A model generated the notes under the pieces. It was given only the letters and a program-made list of their open reading frames with translations. It was not told the DNA's origin and did no database searches. The translations under genes were made by a program, and so were the position numbers. From positions 248,001 to 312,000 of the forward strand of contig NZ_SPUI01000004.1 of assembly GCF_004522095.1 (NCBI RefSeq): DNA of 64,000 bases, in the 5' to 3' direction. This document shows positions 6,938-15,620 of this stretch, piece by piece; within the stretch, counting starts at the first letter, position 1; each line of letters begins with the position of its first letter. This DNA comes from Nocardioides sp. 503. Its GTDB lineage: Bacteria > Actinomycetota > Actinomycetes > Propionibacteriales > Nocardioidaceae.

Positions 6938-8431
6938 GTGAGCGCTCCCGTCACCCTGCGAGGGGTCAGCAAGCACTTCGGCGGCGTCCGCGCCGTCCAC
7001 GACGTCGACCTCGAGGTCGCCGCCGGCTCCGCGGTCGCGGTCATCGGACCCAACGGGGCCGGCAAGAGCACGATCCTCAAGCTGATCAGCGGCACCCACC
7101 GCCCCACCACCGGTGAGATCACCGTCGGCGAGCACCGCGTCGACCGGCTGCCGGGATGGGCGCTGGCCCGCCGTGGTGTCGGTGTCGCCAGCCAGATCCC
7201 GCGACCGTTCCGCGACCTGACGGTCCGGCAGAACGTCTCGGTGGCGACCCAGGCGGCCCGGCGTGGCGCCGACGTGGACGAGGTGCTCGCCCGCACCGGC
7301 CTGACCCGTCACGCCGCCCGTCCCGCCGGCTCCCTCGGGGTGCTGGACCTCAAGCGGCTCGAGGTGGCGCGTGCGCTCGGCTGCGCGCCGGACGTCGTCC
7401 TGCTCGACGAGATCGCGGCCGGGCTCGTGGGAAGGGAGCTCGACGAGGCCATCGAGCTGGTCCGCAGCGTCCACGCGAGCGGCATCACGACGATCCTCGT
7501 GGAGCACGTCGAGGCCGTGGTGCGTTCCCTCGCGGAGCGCGTCGTCGTCATGAACTGGGGCGAGGTCCTGGCCGACGGCACGCCGGCCGAGATCGCCGCC
7601 GACGAGCGGGTCCGCGAGATCTACCTCGGCGAGGCGGCTCCGGCCGCCGCCGCGGCTCGCGCCGACGACCGGCCGGCCGCCCCGCCGCTCCTCAGCGTCA
7701 GCGGACTGCGCGCGGGCTACGGACGCCAGGCCGCGCTGCACGGCGTGGACCTGGAGATCGGCGAGGGCGAGGTGATCGCGGTCCTGGGCGCCAACGGCGC
7801 CGGCAAGAGCACGCTCTGCGCGGCGATCAGCGGCGTCGTGCCCGCCTTCGGCGGCTCCATCCGGATGGCCGGCACCGAGCTCGTCGACGCCCCCTCCTAC
7901 CGGCGCAACCGCGCGGGGATCGCGCACTGCATGGAGGGCCGCCGCCTCTTCGTGGACCTCACCGTCCGCGAGAACCTCGTGCTGGGGGCACCCTCCTCGC
8001 TGCCCCTCGTGGAGGTGCAGAGCCGGATCGACGCCCTCGTGGAGACCTTCCCGCCGGTCGGCGACAAGCTCGCCTCCCTGGCCGGGTCGCTCAGCGGCGG
8101 CCAGCAGCAGATGGTCGCCGTGGCGCGGGCCCTGATGTCGGGTCCCCGCCTGCTCGTCTGCGACGAGGTGTCGCTCGGTCTCGCGCCCAAGGTCGTCGAC
8201 GAGCTGTACGCCGCGCTCCGCGACGTGCACGCGCTCGGCACCGCCATCCTCCTCGTCGAGCAGAACGTCTCGCGCTGCCTCGACCTCGCGGACCGCGCCT
8301 ACGTGCTCAACCGCGGCCGCATCAGCTTCTCGGGAGACCCCCACCATCTCGGCGACCAGAACGCCCTCGACGCGGCGTACTTCGGCACCAGCGAGGACGT
8401 CCCGTCCGAGCTCCAACAAGGAAGTGTCTGA
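6938..8431 (+). CDS. Fused LivG-LivF ABC transporter ATPase
   Basis: 497 residues with two full ATPase domains that are usually separate proteins. Domain 1 (about 5-235): Walker A GPNGAGKST, Walker B VVLLDEIAAGL. Domain 2 (about 250-490): GANGAGKST, LSGGQQQMVAVARAL and LLVCDEVSLGL. Domain 1 lacks a recognisable LSGGQ signature; the position reads GSLGVLDLKRLEVARAL. The two join through an alanine-rich linker near 232-245. It powers the importer with the next three genes. GTG 6938 follows the BKACE stop by three bases. A degenerate signature in the LivG half may mean only one ATP site works fully. Confidence 0.9.
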   Translation: MSAPVTLRGVSKHFGGVRAVHDVDLEVAAGSAVAVIGPNGAGKSTILKLISGTHRPTTGEITVGEHRVDRLPGWALARRGVGVASQIPRPFRDLTVRQNVSVATQAARRGADVDEVLARTGLTRHAARPAGSLGVLDLKRLEVARALGCAPDVVLLDEIAAGLVGRELDEAIELVRSVHASGITTILVEHVEAVVRSLAERVVVMNWGEVLADGTPAEIAADERVREIYLGEAAPAAAAARADDRPAAPPLLSVSGLRAGYGRQAALHGVDLEIGEGEVIAVLGANGAGKSTLCAAISGVVPAFGGSIRMAGTELVDAPSYRRNRAGIAHCMEGRRLFVDLTVRENLVLGAPSSLPLVEVQSRIDALVETFPPVGDKLASLAGSLSGGQQQMVAVARALMSGPRLLVCDEVSLGLAPKVVDELYAALRDVHALGTAILLVEQNVSRCLDLADRAYVLNRGRISFSGDPHHLGDQNALDAAYFGTSEDVPSELQQGSV

Positions 8432-8432
8432 C

Positions 8433-9674
8433 ATGCGCGGAACCACCTCACGGACCACCCGACGCACCACCCGACAGGCCTCCCTGGTGGCCCTCACGCT
8501 GGGAGCCGCGATGACGCTGGCCTCCTGTGGGGACCCCGCGGGCTCGGCCGCCGACAGCGACGGGCCGATCGTCATCGGCACCTCGCTGTCCATGACCGGC
8601 GCCTTCGGTGGCATCGGCCAGCTGCAGAAGGCCGGCTACGACCTCGCGGTCCAGACCCTCAACGACGCCGGCGGGGTCGACGTCGACGGCACCAAGCGCG
8701 AGGTCGAGCTGGTCGTCAAGGACAACCAGAGCGACCCCAACCTGGCCGGGCAGCAGGCCCGCGAGCTGGTGCTGAAGGACGAGGTGACCGCCCTGCTCGG
8801 CCCCTGCACGCCGCCGATCACGATCCCCGTGGTGCAGGTGGCCGAGGCGCAGAAGGTCCCGATGATCACCACCTGCAACCCGACGGGTGCGTTCACGTCG
8901 TTCTCGGAGACCGGCGTGAAGTACAGCTGGGACATGTTCTTCAGTGAGGAGGACCAGGCCGCCACGGTCTACGGGGCCTTCGACGAGATCGAGAGCAACA
9001 AGAAGGTCGCGCTCTTCACCGACACCGAGCCCGACGGCGTGATCGAGCGCAAGCTCTACCAGAAGGCTGCCGAGGCGGCCGGCTACGACGTCGTCGGGGA
9101 CTACACCTTCTCGGTCGGCACCACGGACTTCTCCAGCTTCATCGAGGACGCCAAGGACAAGGGCGCCCAGCTCGTCGTCTCCCAGATGATCCCGCCCGAC
9201 GGCATCGCCCTGTGGAAGCAGATGAAGGCGCTGCAGCTCGAGCCCGTCGCGGCGTTCTCGGCCAAGGCCGCGACCGCCGGCACCTGGTGGGAGGCCCTGG
9301 GCGACACCGCCGAGGGCACCCTGACCGAGGGCTTCTGGGCCCCGTCGGAGGGGGGCGTCATGACCGACGAGATCGAGAAGGCCTTCGGTGCCAGCATGCC
9401 GACGCTGCCGGACCGCGGCATCGCCGTCGCGTCGCTCTCGGCCGCCTACGTGCTGCTCCAGGCGATCGGCGAGGCCGAGGACGCCTCGTCCGACGCCATC
9501 AACGACGCCATCGAGGCCATCGACATCGAGACCCCCATCGGCCAGGTGGCCTTCGGGGACGACCACACCGTCGCCACCGACTACCTCGTGCTGCAGTGGG
9601 CCGACGGCGACGCCGCGCAGGTCTTCCCGGCGAGCGACACCCCCGTGTCGGCGCCGGCCGCCGGGCTGCGGTGA
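8433..9674 (+). CDS. Branched-chain-type ABC substrate-binding lipoprotein
   Basis: 413 residues. A basic start, a hydrophobic stretch and the lipobox LASC show an exported lipoprotein. The mature part is a type 1 periplasmic-binding fold (Peripla_BP_6): IVIGTSLSMTGAFGGIG, then NDAGGVDVDG and LVVKDNQSDP. The ATG at 8433 is preferred to the GTG at 8424 because AAGGAAG lies 8 bases upstream. Proteins of this class bind amino acids or aromatic acids outside the cell. Its place between enzyme and permease genes argues for an aromatic acid ligand. Confidence 0.92.
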   Translation: MRGTTSRTTRRTTRQASLVALTLGAAMTLASCGDPAGSAADSDGPIVIGTSLSMTGAFGGIGQLQKAGYDLAVQTLNDAGGVDVDGTKREVELVVKDNQSDPNLAGQQARELVLKDEVTALLGPCTPPITIPVVQVAEAQKVPMITTCNPTGAFTSFSETGVKYSWDMFFSEEDQAATVYGAFDEIESNKKVALFTDTEPDGVIERKLYQKAAEAAGYDVVGDYTFSVGTTDFSSFIEDAKDKGAQLVVSQMIPPDGIALWKQMKALQLEPVAAFSAKAATAGTWWEALGDTAEGTLTEGFWAPSEGGVMTDEIEKAFGASMPTLPDRGIAVASLSAAYVLLQAIGEAEDASSDAINDAIEAIDIETPIGQVAFGDDHTVATDYLVLQWADGDAAQVFPASDTPVSAPAAGLR

Positions 9675-9678
9675 TCGC

Positions 9679-10545
9679 ATGGATCCCGTGAGCGCACTCG
9701 TCCAAGGCCTCCTCATCGGTGGGCTGTACGCCGTCACCGGGCTCGGGCTGACGCTCGTGTTCGGCGTGCTCCGCATGGTCAACCTCGCCCACGGCGAGAT
9801 GGTGCTGCTCGGCTCCTACCTGTCCTTCGTGGTGTGCGACGTCACCGGGCTGGACCCTCTGCTGACCCTGCCCGTCGTCGCCCTCGGGGGCGCCGTCGGC
9901 GGGTGGGCGCTGCACCGCTTCCTGCTGGCGCGGGTCGGCGAGTTCGGGCCGGACCAGCTGCTCGTGGCGACGTTCGGGATCTCGCTGCTGCTCCAGGCGG
10001 TCTTCGCGCAGAGCTACGGCTACGACCCGCGGTCGCTCCCGGCGTCCTACTCGGACGCGGGCCTCACCCTCCTGGGGGTGCGGGTCCAGGCCGCCTACGT
10101 CGTGGTGCTCGCCGTCGCGGCGGCGGTCACCGCCGCCGTGTGGTGGGCGCTCGAGCGCACGCGCTGGGGAGCCATGGTGCGGGCCTCCGGGAAGGACCCG
10201 GTCGTCGCGGGCGCCGTCGGGATCGACGTGCGCCGGCTGCAGGCGGTGGTGTTCGGGGCAGCCACCGGCCTGGCCGCCGTCGGCGGGGTGATGGTGGGCC
10301 TGGTCGCCAGCTTCACCCCCGTCAGCGGTCCCTCCTACCTGGTCTTCGGCTTCGCCGTGGTGGTCCTCGGAGGCATCGGGAGCGTCTCGGGCACCTTCGT
10401 CGCGGCCATGGCGATCGGTGTCGTGCAGACGGTCAGCACCCAGCTCTTCGGCGGTGGCTACCGCGACTTCATCATCTACGCCGCGTTCCTGCTCGTCCTC
10501 GCGCTGCGCCCGCAGGGCCTGTCCCGCAGGGCGGTGGCGGCATGA
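9679..10545 (+). CDS. livH: LivH-type ABC permease
   Basis: 288 residues, about eight membrane segments, with the LivH family start LVQGLLIGGLYAVTGLGLTL, VNLAHGEMVLLGSY and the conserved GGIGSVSGTF loop. It forms half of the membrane channel of a HAAT-family importer, with LivM. It starts four bases after the binding protein and overlaps livM by four bases, so expression is coupled. Confidence 0.92.
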   Translation: MDPVSALVQGLLIGGLYAVTGLGLTLVFGVLRMVNLAHGEMVLLGSYLSFVVCDVTGLDPLLTLPVVALGGAVGGWALHRFLLARVGEFGPDQLLVATFGISLLLQAVFAQSYGYDPRSLPASYSDAGLTLLGVRVQAAYVVVLAVAAAVTAAVWWALERTRWGAMVRASGKDPVVAGAVGIDVRRLQAVVFGAATGLAAVGGVMVGLVASFTPVSGPSYLVFGFAVVVLGGIGSVSGTFVAAMAIGVVQTVSTQLFGGGYRDFIIYAAFLLVLALRPQGLSRRAVAA

Positions 10546-11546
10546 GCGCGCGCCGCGGGATGGTGGCCGCGCTCGTCCTGGTCGTGGTGCTCGGCGCGCT
10601 GGCGGCCGGCGCTACCAACCTGGCGCGCTACACGCTGGACGTCGGCACCACGCTGCTCGTGCTCATCGCGGTCGCGCAGGCGTGGAACCTGCTCGCCGGC
10701 TTCTCCCGCCAGTTCTCGCTGGGCGTGAGCGCCTTCGTCGGCACCGGCGCGTACGCCGCGACGCTGGTCATGATCCACCTCGGCAGCGGCCCGCTGACGG
10801 CCGTGCTGTGCGGCGCCGTGGCGTCCGCGGTGCTCGCCGTGTGCCTCTCGCCGGCCCTGCTGCGGCTGCGCGGTGACTACCTCACGATCGGCACCCTCGC
10901 GGCCGCGCTGGCCGTGCAGGCGTGGGCGGTCAACGCCTCGTCGGTCGGCGGGTCGTCCGGGCTGAACGTCCCGCTCGAGGTCATCCCCGACAACGTCACT
11001 CTCTTCCGGCTCGCGGTCCTCGTCGTGCTCGCGTGCTCGCTGGCGACCCTGTGGTTCATGAGCTCGTCGGTGGGCCTGCGGATGTCGGCCGTCGGCCAGG
11101 ACCCTGACGCCGCGGTCACTCTCGGCGTCAACGTGTGGCGGCTGCGCCTGCTCGCACTGGTGGTCAGCTCGGCGCTGACCGGGGCCGCCGGCTCGGTGGT
11201 CGCGCTGCAGCAGGTCCACGTCGAGCCGATCGGCACGCTCGGGCTGACCTGGACGATCGACGCGATCCTGATGACGGTGGTGGGCGGCGCGGGCACGCTG
11301 GTCGGCCCGGCGCTCGGCGCGGTCATCATCCACCTCGGGCTCACCCGTCAGCTCGGCGAGAACCCGGTCCTCGGCCTGGTCCTCGAAGGCCTGCTGCTGA
11401 TCCTGGTGATCCGCTTCGTGCCCCGCGGCATCTGGCCTACCGTCCGTGACGGGGTGGTCCGGCTCGTCCGTCGGCCGCCCCCGCCGCCGCCACCGGCGGA
11501 GGTCGAGCCCGTGCCCGTCGAGCCGCGACGCGAACGCGTCTCGTGA
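10542..11546 (+). CDS. livM: LivM-type ABC permease
   Basis: 334 residues, about eight to nine membrane segments, carrying LivM hallmarks: AWNLLAGFSRQFSLG, LRGDYLTIGTLA, GGSSGLNVPL and the VVGGAGTLVGPALGA loop. The last 35 residues are an unusual cytoplasmic tail of seven consecutive prolines followed by acidic and valine-proline residues. ATG 10542 overlaps the livH stop. It completes the importer encoded by the three genes before it. Confidence 0.92.
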   Translation: MSARRGMVAALVLVVVLGALAAGATNLARYTLDVGTTLLVLIAVAQAWNLLAGFSRQFSLGVSAFVGTGAYAATLVMIHLGSGPLTAVLCGAVASAVLAVCLSPALLRLRGDYLTIGTLAAALAVQAWAVNASSVGGSSGLNVPLEVIPDNVTLFRLAVLVVLACSLATLWFMSSSVGLRMSAVGQDPDAAVTLGVNVWRLRLLALVVSSALTGAAGSVVALQQVHVEPIGTLGLTWTIDAILMTVVGGAGTLVGPALGAVIIHLGLTRQLGENPVLGLVLEGLLLILVIRFVPRGIWPTVRDGVVRLVRRPPPPPPPAEVEPVPVEPRRERVS

Positions 11547-11589
11547 CCGCCGTACCGTGCGCCGCCGCGCCCCCCACCAGGAGGATCCC

Positions 11590-13161
11590 ATGAGCACCAT
11601 CCACGATGTCGTCGTCGTCGGCGCCGGGCCCGTCGGCCTCATGACGGCGCAGCTGCTCGGGCGCGCCGGCCACGACGTGGTCGTGCTCGAGCGGTGGCCG
11701 GTCGCCTACCCGCGGCCCCGGGCCGTGCACTTCGACCACGAGATCGGCCGCCTCCTCCAGGACGCCGGCGTGGCCGAGGAGGTGGCGGCCACCGTGGAGC
11801 CGGTCCGCGACCTGTACGAGTGGCGCGCCGCCGACGGCCGGCCGCTGGTGAAGATCGACTGGTCCATGAACGGGCCGAGCGGCTGGCCCATCGCCAACTT
11901 CTTCACCCAGCCCGAGCTGGAGCGCGTGCTGGCCGAGGCCGTCGCCGGCCAGCCGACCGTCGAGCTGCGACGCGGCGCCGAGGTCGTCGGCATCGCCGAG
12001 CACGACGACCACGTCGAGGTCAGCGTCGCCGACGGAGCGCCGGTCCGCGCGCGCTACGTCGTCGGGTGCGACGGCGCCAACTCGTTCGTCCGCGAGCACA
12101 TGAGCACGGGCACGACCGACCTCGGCTTCTACTTCGACTGGCTGATCGTCGACACGATCCCCACCGACGACCGCGAGTGGTCGCCCATGAACTGGCAGCT
12201 CTGCGACCCCGCCCGGCCGACGACGATCGTGTCGGGTGGCCCGGGCCGCCGGCGCTGGGAGTTCATGCGGCTGCCGCACGAGGACCCGCAGGCGATGAAC
12301 AGCGCCGAGACGGCCTGGAGCCTGCTCGGCCCGTGGGGCCGCACCCCCGACAACACGATCCTCGAGCGGCACGCCGTCTACACCTTCCAGGCGCGGTGGG
12401 CCGACGAGTGGCGCGAGGGCCGGCTGCTGCTCGCCGGGGACGCCGCGCACCTGATGCCGCCGTTCGCCGGTCAGGGCATGTGCTCGGGGCTGCGCGACGC
12501 CGCCAACCTCACCTGGAAGCTCAGCCGGGTGCTGTCGGGCACCACCTCCGACGAGCTCCTCGACACCTACGCCCCCGAGCGCAAGGAGCACCTCCAGCAC
12601 GCCATCTCGATCTCGGTCGCGCTGGGCCGGATCATCTGCGTCCTTGACCCCGAGGAGGCCCGCGAGCGCGACGAGCGGATGGTGGCCGGCGGGGCCGACC
12701 CGGCTGTCGTCATGCCGCCGTTGCCCCCCGAGCGCCTCGGCCCCGGCTGCTGGGACGACGAGCTCACCCCGGAGGCGCTGCGCGGCACGCTCACGCCCCA
12801 GTTCACCGTTGAGCGCGACGGCGCTCGCGGCCGGTTCGACGACCTCGTCGGGAGCGGGCTGACCCTGGTCGGCCACCGCACCGACCCGAGGCTCGGACTG
12901 GACCCGGCGCAGCAGGCCCACCTGGACGCGCTCGGGGTGACCTGCGTCGTCATCGACGCCGCCGAGGCGCCGGCCGGCCCGACGGTCGCGGTGCGGTCCA
13001 CGGACGAGTCGCCGGCGGCGTACTTCGGTCTGCACGGGGTCACGGCGCTGCTGGTGCGCCCGGACTTCTACCTCTACGGCGCCGCGGCGTCGAGCGAGGA
13101 GATGGGCACACTCGTCGAGCGGCTCACCGCGCAGGTGCTCGTGGAGGGCCAGCTCGTGTGA
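11590..13161 (+). CDS. MhpA-like FAD-dependent aromatic hydroxylase
   Basis: 523 residues of the class A flavoprotein monooxygenases. The ADP-binding GAGPVGLMTAQLL starts near residue 10, GCDGANSFVRE is the DG motif, and LLLAGDAAHLMPPFAGQG (D284) is the GD motif, with GMCSGLRDAANLTWKL after it as in 3-(3-hydroxyphenyl)propionate hydroxylases. The C-terminal thioredoxin-like domain is present. It should hydroxylate a phenolic acid next to its hydroxyl using NAD(P)H and O2, giving the catechol for the dioxygenase at 5182. AGGAGG precedes ATG 11590. True substrate uncertain. Confidence 0.87.
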   Translation: MSTIHDVVVVGAGPVGLMTAQLLGRAGHDVVVLERWPVAYPRPRAVHFDHEIGRLLQDAGVAEEVAATVEPVRDLYEWRAADGRPLVKIDWSMNGPSGWPIANFFTQPELERVLAEAVAGQPTVELRRGAEVVGIAEHDDHVEVSVADGAPVRARYVVGCDGANSFVREHMSTGTTDLGFYFDWLIVDTIPTDDREWSPMNWQLCDPARPTTIVSGGPGRRRWEFMRLPHEDPQAMNSAETAWSLLGPWGRTPDNTILERHAVYTFQARWADEWREGRLLLAGDAAHLMPPFAGQGMCSGLRDAANLTWKLSRVLSGTTSDELLDTYAPERKEHLQHAISISVALGRIICVLDPEEARERDERMVAGGADPAVVMPPLPPERLGPGCWDDELTPEALRGTLTPQFTVERDGARGRFDDLVGSGLTLVGHRTDPRLGLDPAQQAHLDALGVTCVVIDAAEAPAGPTVAVRSTDESPAAYFGLHGVTALLVRPDFYLYGAAASSEEMGTLVERLTAQVLVEGQLV

Positions 13162-14360
13162 CCTCCACGCTCGGCGGGCCGAGCCCGTCCCGCGCCGACG
13201 AGGACCGGCACGACTGGGGCATGCTCGCGCTGGCGTGGCTGCTCTACTTCTCCTTCACCTTCACCGTCGCCTCCCTGTTCCCGATCGTCGGCAGGGTCCG
13301 CGAGGACCTGGGCCTCTCGTACGCCGCGATCGGGGTGGTCCTGGGCGGCTGGCAGCTGGTCTACCTGGTGGCGGCCATCCCGGTCGGGATGCTGGTCGAC
13401 CGCGTCCAGCCCAAGCCGGTGCTCTTCGTCGGCACGCTGCTCGTCGCCGCCTCCCAGCTGTGCCGCAGCTACGCCGACGGCTTCCTCACTCTGTTCCTCT
13501 CGGTCGCGCTGCTGGGCCTCGGCGGGCCTGTCATGTCGGTGGGCCTGCCCAAGGTCGTCTCCGAGTGGTTCGCCGGGCGACACCGCCCTCTGGCCGCGGG
13601 CATCTACGTCACGGGGGCCCAGATGGGCCACCTGGTCGCGTTGGCCGGCACCAGCCTGGTCGTGGTGCTGGTGGGGGACTGGCGCGTCACGCTCCGGATC
13701 TACGCCGCGGTGGTGGTGGTGATCGCGCTGGTGTGGCTGGTCCTCTCCAAGGCCAGCGACCGCACCGGGGCCGAGCCGCCGACTGCCGTCCTGGGCGGCC
13801 TGCGCCACGTCGTGCGGATCCCCGCGGTGTGGCTGATCGTGGTCGTGGGGTTCTCGGGGTTCCTGGCCAGCCACGGCTACCGGTCGTGGCTCCCGGAGAT
13901 GATGGGCAGCAAGGGCATGTCGGCCACCACCGCGGGCCTCGTCGCGGCCGTCCCCGCCCTCTGCGGGCTGTTCGGGAGCATCCTGATCGTCAGGTTCGGC
14001 TCCCGGCGCGACCGCCGGTCGACCGTCGTGTGCCTGCTCGCGGTCGTCGGGGCGGCCATGCTCGTCGCGGCGTGGGCGACCGGACCGCTGCTCCTCGTCG
14101 CCGTCGCGGCGGAGGGCTTCTGCGCGGCCGCCCTGATGCCGACGATGATGAACGCGCTCATGGACCTGCGCGAGGTCGGTGCGGGACACATGGGCGCCGC
14201 CGCCGGCCTCTACTTCACCGTCGGGGAGATGGGCGGCTTCGCCGGGCCGGCGGTCATCGGCGCGATGGTCTCGCTCACCGGCTCGTTCCTGGCGGGGATC
14301 CTGGTCCTCTCGCTGGTGATGTGGGCGATGATCGTGCCCGCGTGGCGGCTGCCTGCCTGA
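13158..14360 (+). CDS. MFS transporter (CynX/NimT-like)
   Basis: 400 residues, twelve predicted membrane segments, MFS fold with DRVQPKPVLFVGTLL between helices 2 and 3 and GSRRDRRSTVVCLL at the middle of the second half. The closest style is the cyanate/nitroimidazole CynX group. GTG 13158 overlaps the hydroxylase stop. As last gene of the catabolic operon it is probably a second carrier for the substrate or an exporter of an intermediate; direction is not shown by the sequence. Confidence 0.85.
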   Translation: MTSTLGGPSPSRADEDRHDWGMLALAWLLYFSFTFTVASLFPIVGRVREDLGLSYAAIGVVLGGWQLVYLVAAIPVGMLVDRVQPKPVLFVGTLLVAASQLCRSYADGFLTLFLSVALLGLGGPVMSVGLPKVVSEWFAGRHRPLAAGIYVTGAQMGHLVALAGTSLVVVLVGDWRVTLRIYAAVVVVIALVWLVLSKASDRTGAEPPTAVLGGLRHVVRIPAVWLIVVVGFSGFLASHGYRSWLPEMMGSKGMSATTAGLVAAVPALCGLFGSILIVRFGSRRDRRSTVVCLLAVVGAAMLVAAWATGPLLLVAVAAEGFCAAALMPTMMNALMDLREVGAGHMGAAAGLYFTVGEMGGFAGPAVIGAMVSLTGSFLAGILVLSLVMWAMIVPAWRLPA

Positions 14361-14361
14361 C

Positions 14362-14466
14362 CTCAGCCCTTCGGCGGCTGGACCCGCGCGGCGGCGACGC
14401 CGCGCTCGACCCAGACTCGGAGCTCGGCCTCGGGGCCCAGCACCTGGGGGCCGACCCGGAGCCAGG
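14362..14466 (-). repeat. 105-bp repeat, copy B (gene-tail remnant)
   Basis: Second copy of the 3353-3457 sequence, 96 of 105 bases identical, same orientation. It begins one base after the stop of the MFS gene. Minus-strand reading is WLRVGPQVLGPEAELRVWV through QPPKG-stop, with most changes altering amino acids, so it is no longer under coding constraint. The rest of 14361-14540 holds only the leader of the next gene. Confidence 0.75.
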
Positions 14467-14540
14467 GACAGTGTGGCGCGCGGCGCCGACGAGCTGCGAA
14501 CGTGCTGGAGGAGAACCTGCCGTTCTGGTAGGAGTGCCTC

Positions 14541-15218
14541 ATGAGCCTCGCGACGTACCAGGCGCTGTGCATCGACGCCGTCGACGCAGCACGGATGAGC
14601 CACTTCTGGGCCGGCGTGCTCGGCCGCGAGCGCCACGAGCGCGACGACGACACAAGCCCGGTGCGTCTGTCCGGCCCCACCGACCGGCACACGGTCTGGG
14701 TCAACCAGGTGCCGCAGCCCGTGACGGTCAAGCAGCGTGTCCACCTCGACGTGCACGCCGGCGGCGTCGACGACGTGCTGGCGCTCGGCGCGACGCCGCG
14801 GGACCTGGAGACGTTCGCCTGGAAGGTGCTGGCCGACCCCGAGGGCGGGGAGCTGTGCGTCTTCGAGCGTGAGCCGGTGCCGGCCGAGCGTCTCTACGAG
14901 GTCGACGTGGACAGCGTCGAGCCCGAGCGCATCGCCACCTGGTGGGCCGACGTGCTCGGCTCCACGCCGCAGGTGGACGCGGACGAGGGCTGGGTGAGCG
15001 TGCCGGTGCCCGCGGCGCCGTTCGCGAGCCTGGTCTTCGCGGCCGTGCCGGAGCCGAAGACGGTCAAGAACCGCATCCACTGGGACCTCGACACGACCGA
15101 CGTCGGCCTCCTGGTGGGGGCCGGCGCCACGGTCCTGCGCGAGCCCGACGACGACATCTCCTGGACGATCCTCGCCGACCCCGAGGGCAACGAGTTCGTC
15201 GCGTTCACGGAGGACTGA
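14541..15218 (+). CDS. Two-module VOC (glyoxalase-like) protein
   Basis: 225 residues forming two VOC modules (about 5-110 and 115-224), each ending in the paired pattern VLADPEGGELCVF and ILADPEGNEFVAF. This arrangement is common in actinobacterial proteins annotated as glyoxalase-like or VOC family with no proven reaction. Histidines such as HLDVHAG and IHWDLDT could hold a metal. GGAG precedes the ATG. It starts just after the 105-bp repeat and ends two bases before the next start, so it pairs with the YdeI-like gene. Confidence 0.8.
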   Translation: MSLATYQALCIDAVDAARMSHFWAGVLGRERHERDDDTSPVRLSGPTDRHTVWVNQVPQPVTVKQRVHLDVHAGGVDDVLALGATPRDLETFAWKVLADPEGGELCVFEREPVPAERLYEVDVDSVEPERIATWWADVLGSTPQVDADEGWVSVPVPAAPFASLVFAAVPEPKTVKNRIHWDLDTTDVGLLVGAGATVLREPDDDISWTILADPEGNEFVAFTED

Positions 15219-15219
15219 C

Positions 15220-15609
15220 GTGGCCGCGCCCGAGGTGGAGGAGCTCCTGGTCCCCGACGCCGGTGCCTGGCGGGCGTGGCTGGAGTCGCACCACGGGGAC
15301 GCCCCGGGGGTCTGGCTGGTCCTGGACAAGAAGGGCGACACCGTGACCGCCCTGACCTACGCGCAGGCGGTCGAGGAGGCGCTCTGCTTCGGTTGGATCG
15401 ACGGCCAGGCACGGCGCCGCGAGGAGGGTGGGACGTTCATCCGGATGACCCCGCGCCGGGCCCGCAGCAACTGGTCGGTGAGCAACGTCGAGCGGGTCGA
15501 GCGGCTCGACGCGGAGGGCCGGATGCACGCCGCGGGCTGGGCGGCCGTCGAGGTCGCCAGGGCCAACGGCAGCTGGGACGCCGCCGTCGCCGCGCGCGAC
15601 GCGCGCTGA
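15220..15609 (+). CDS. YdeI/OmpD-associated family protein
   Basis: 129 residues. The pattern AWLESHHGDAPGVWLVLDKK, then ALTYAQAVEEALCFGWIDGQ and RARSNWSVSNVERVERL, is typical of the YdeI/OmdA family, sometimes called bacteriocin-protection proteins. No enzymatic reaction is established that I know of. GTG 15220 follows the VOC stop directly, so it is translationally coupled. Convergent with the SGNH hydrolase gene 11 bases downstream. Confidence 0.8.
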   Translation: MAAPEVEELLVPDAGAWRAWLESHHGDAPGVWLVLDKKGDTVTALTYAQAVEEALCFGWIDGQARRREEGGTFIRMTPRRARSNWSVSNVERVERLDAEGRMHAAGWAAVEVARANGSWDAAVAARDAR

Positions 15610-15620
15610 GAAGACCCGTC

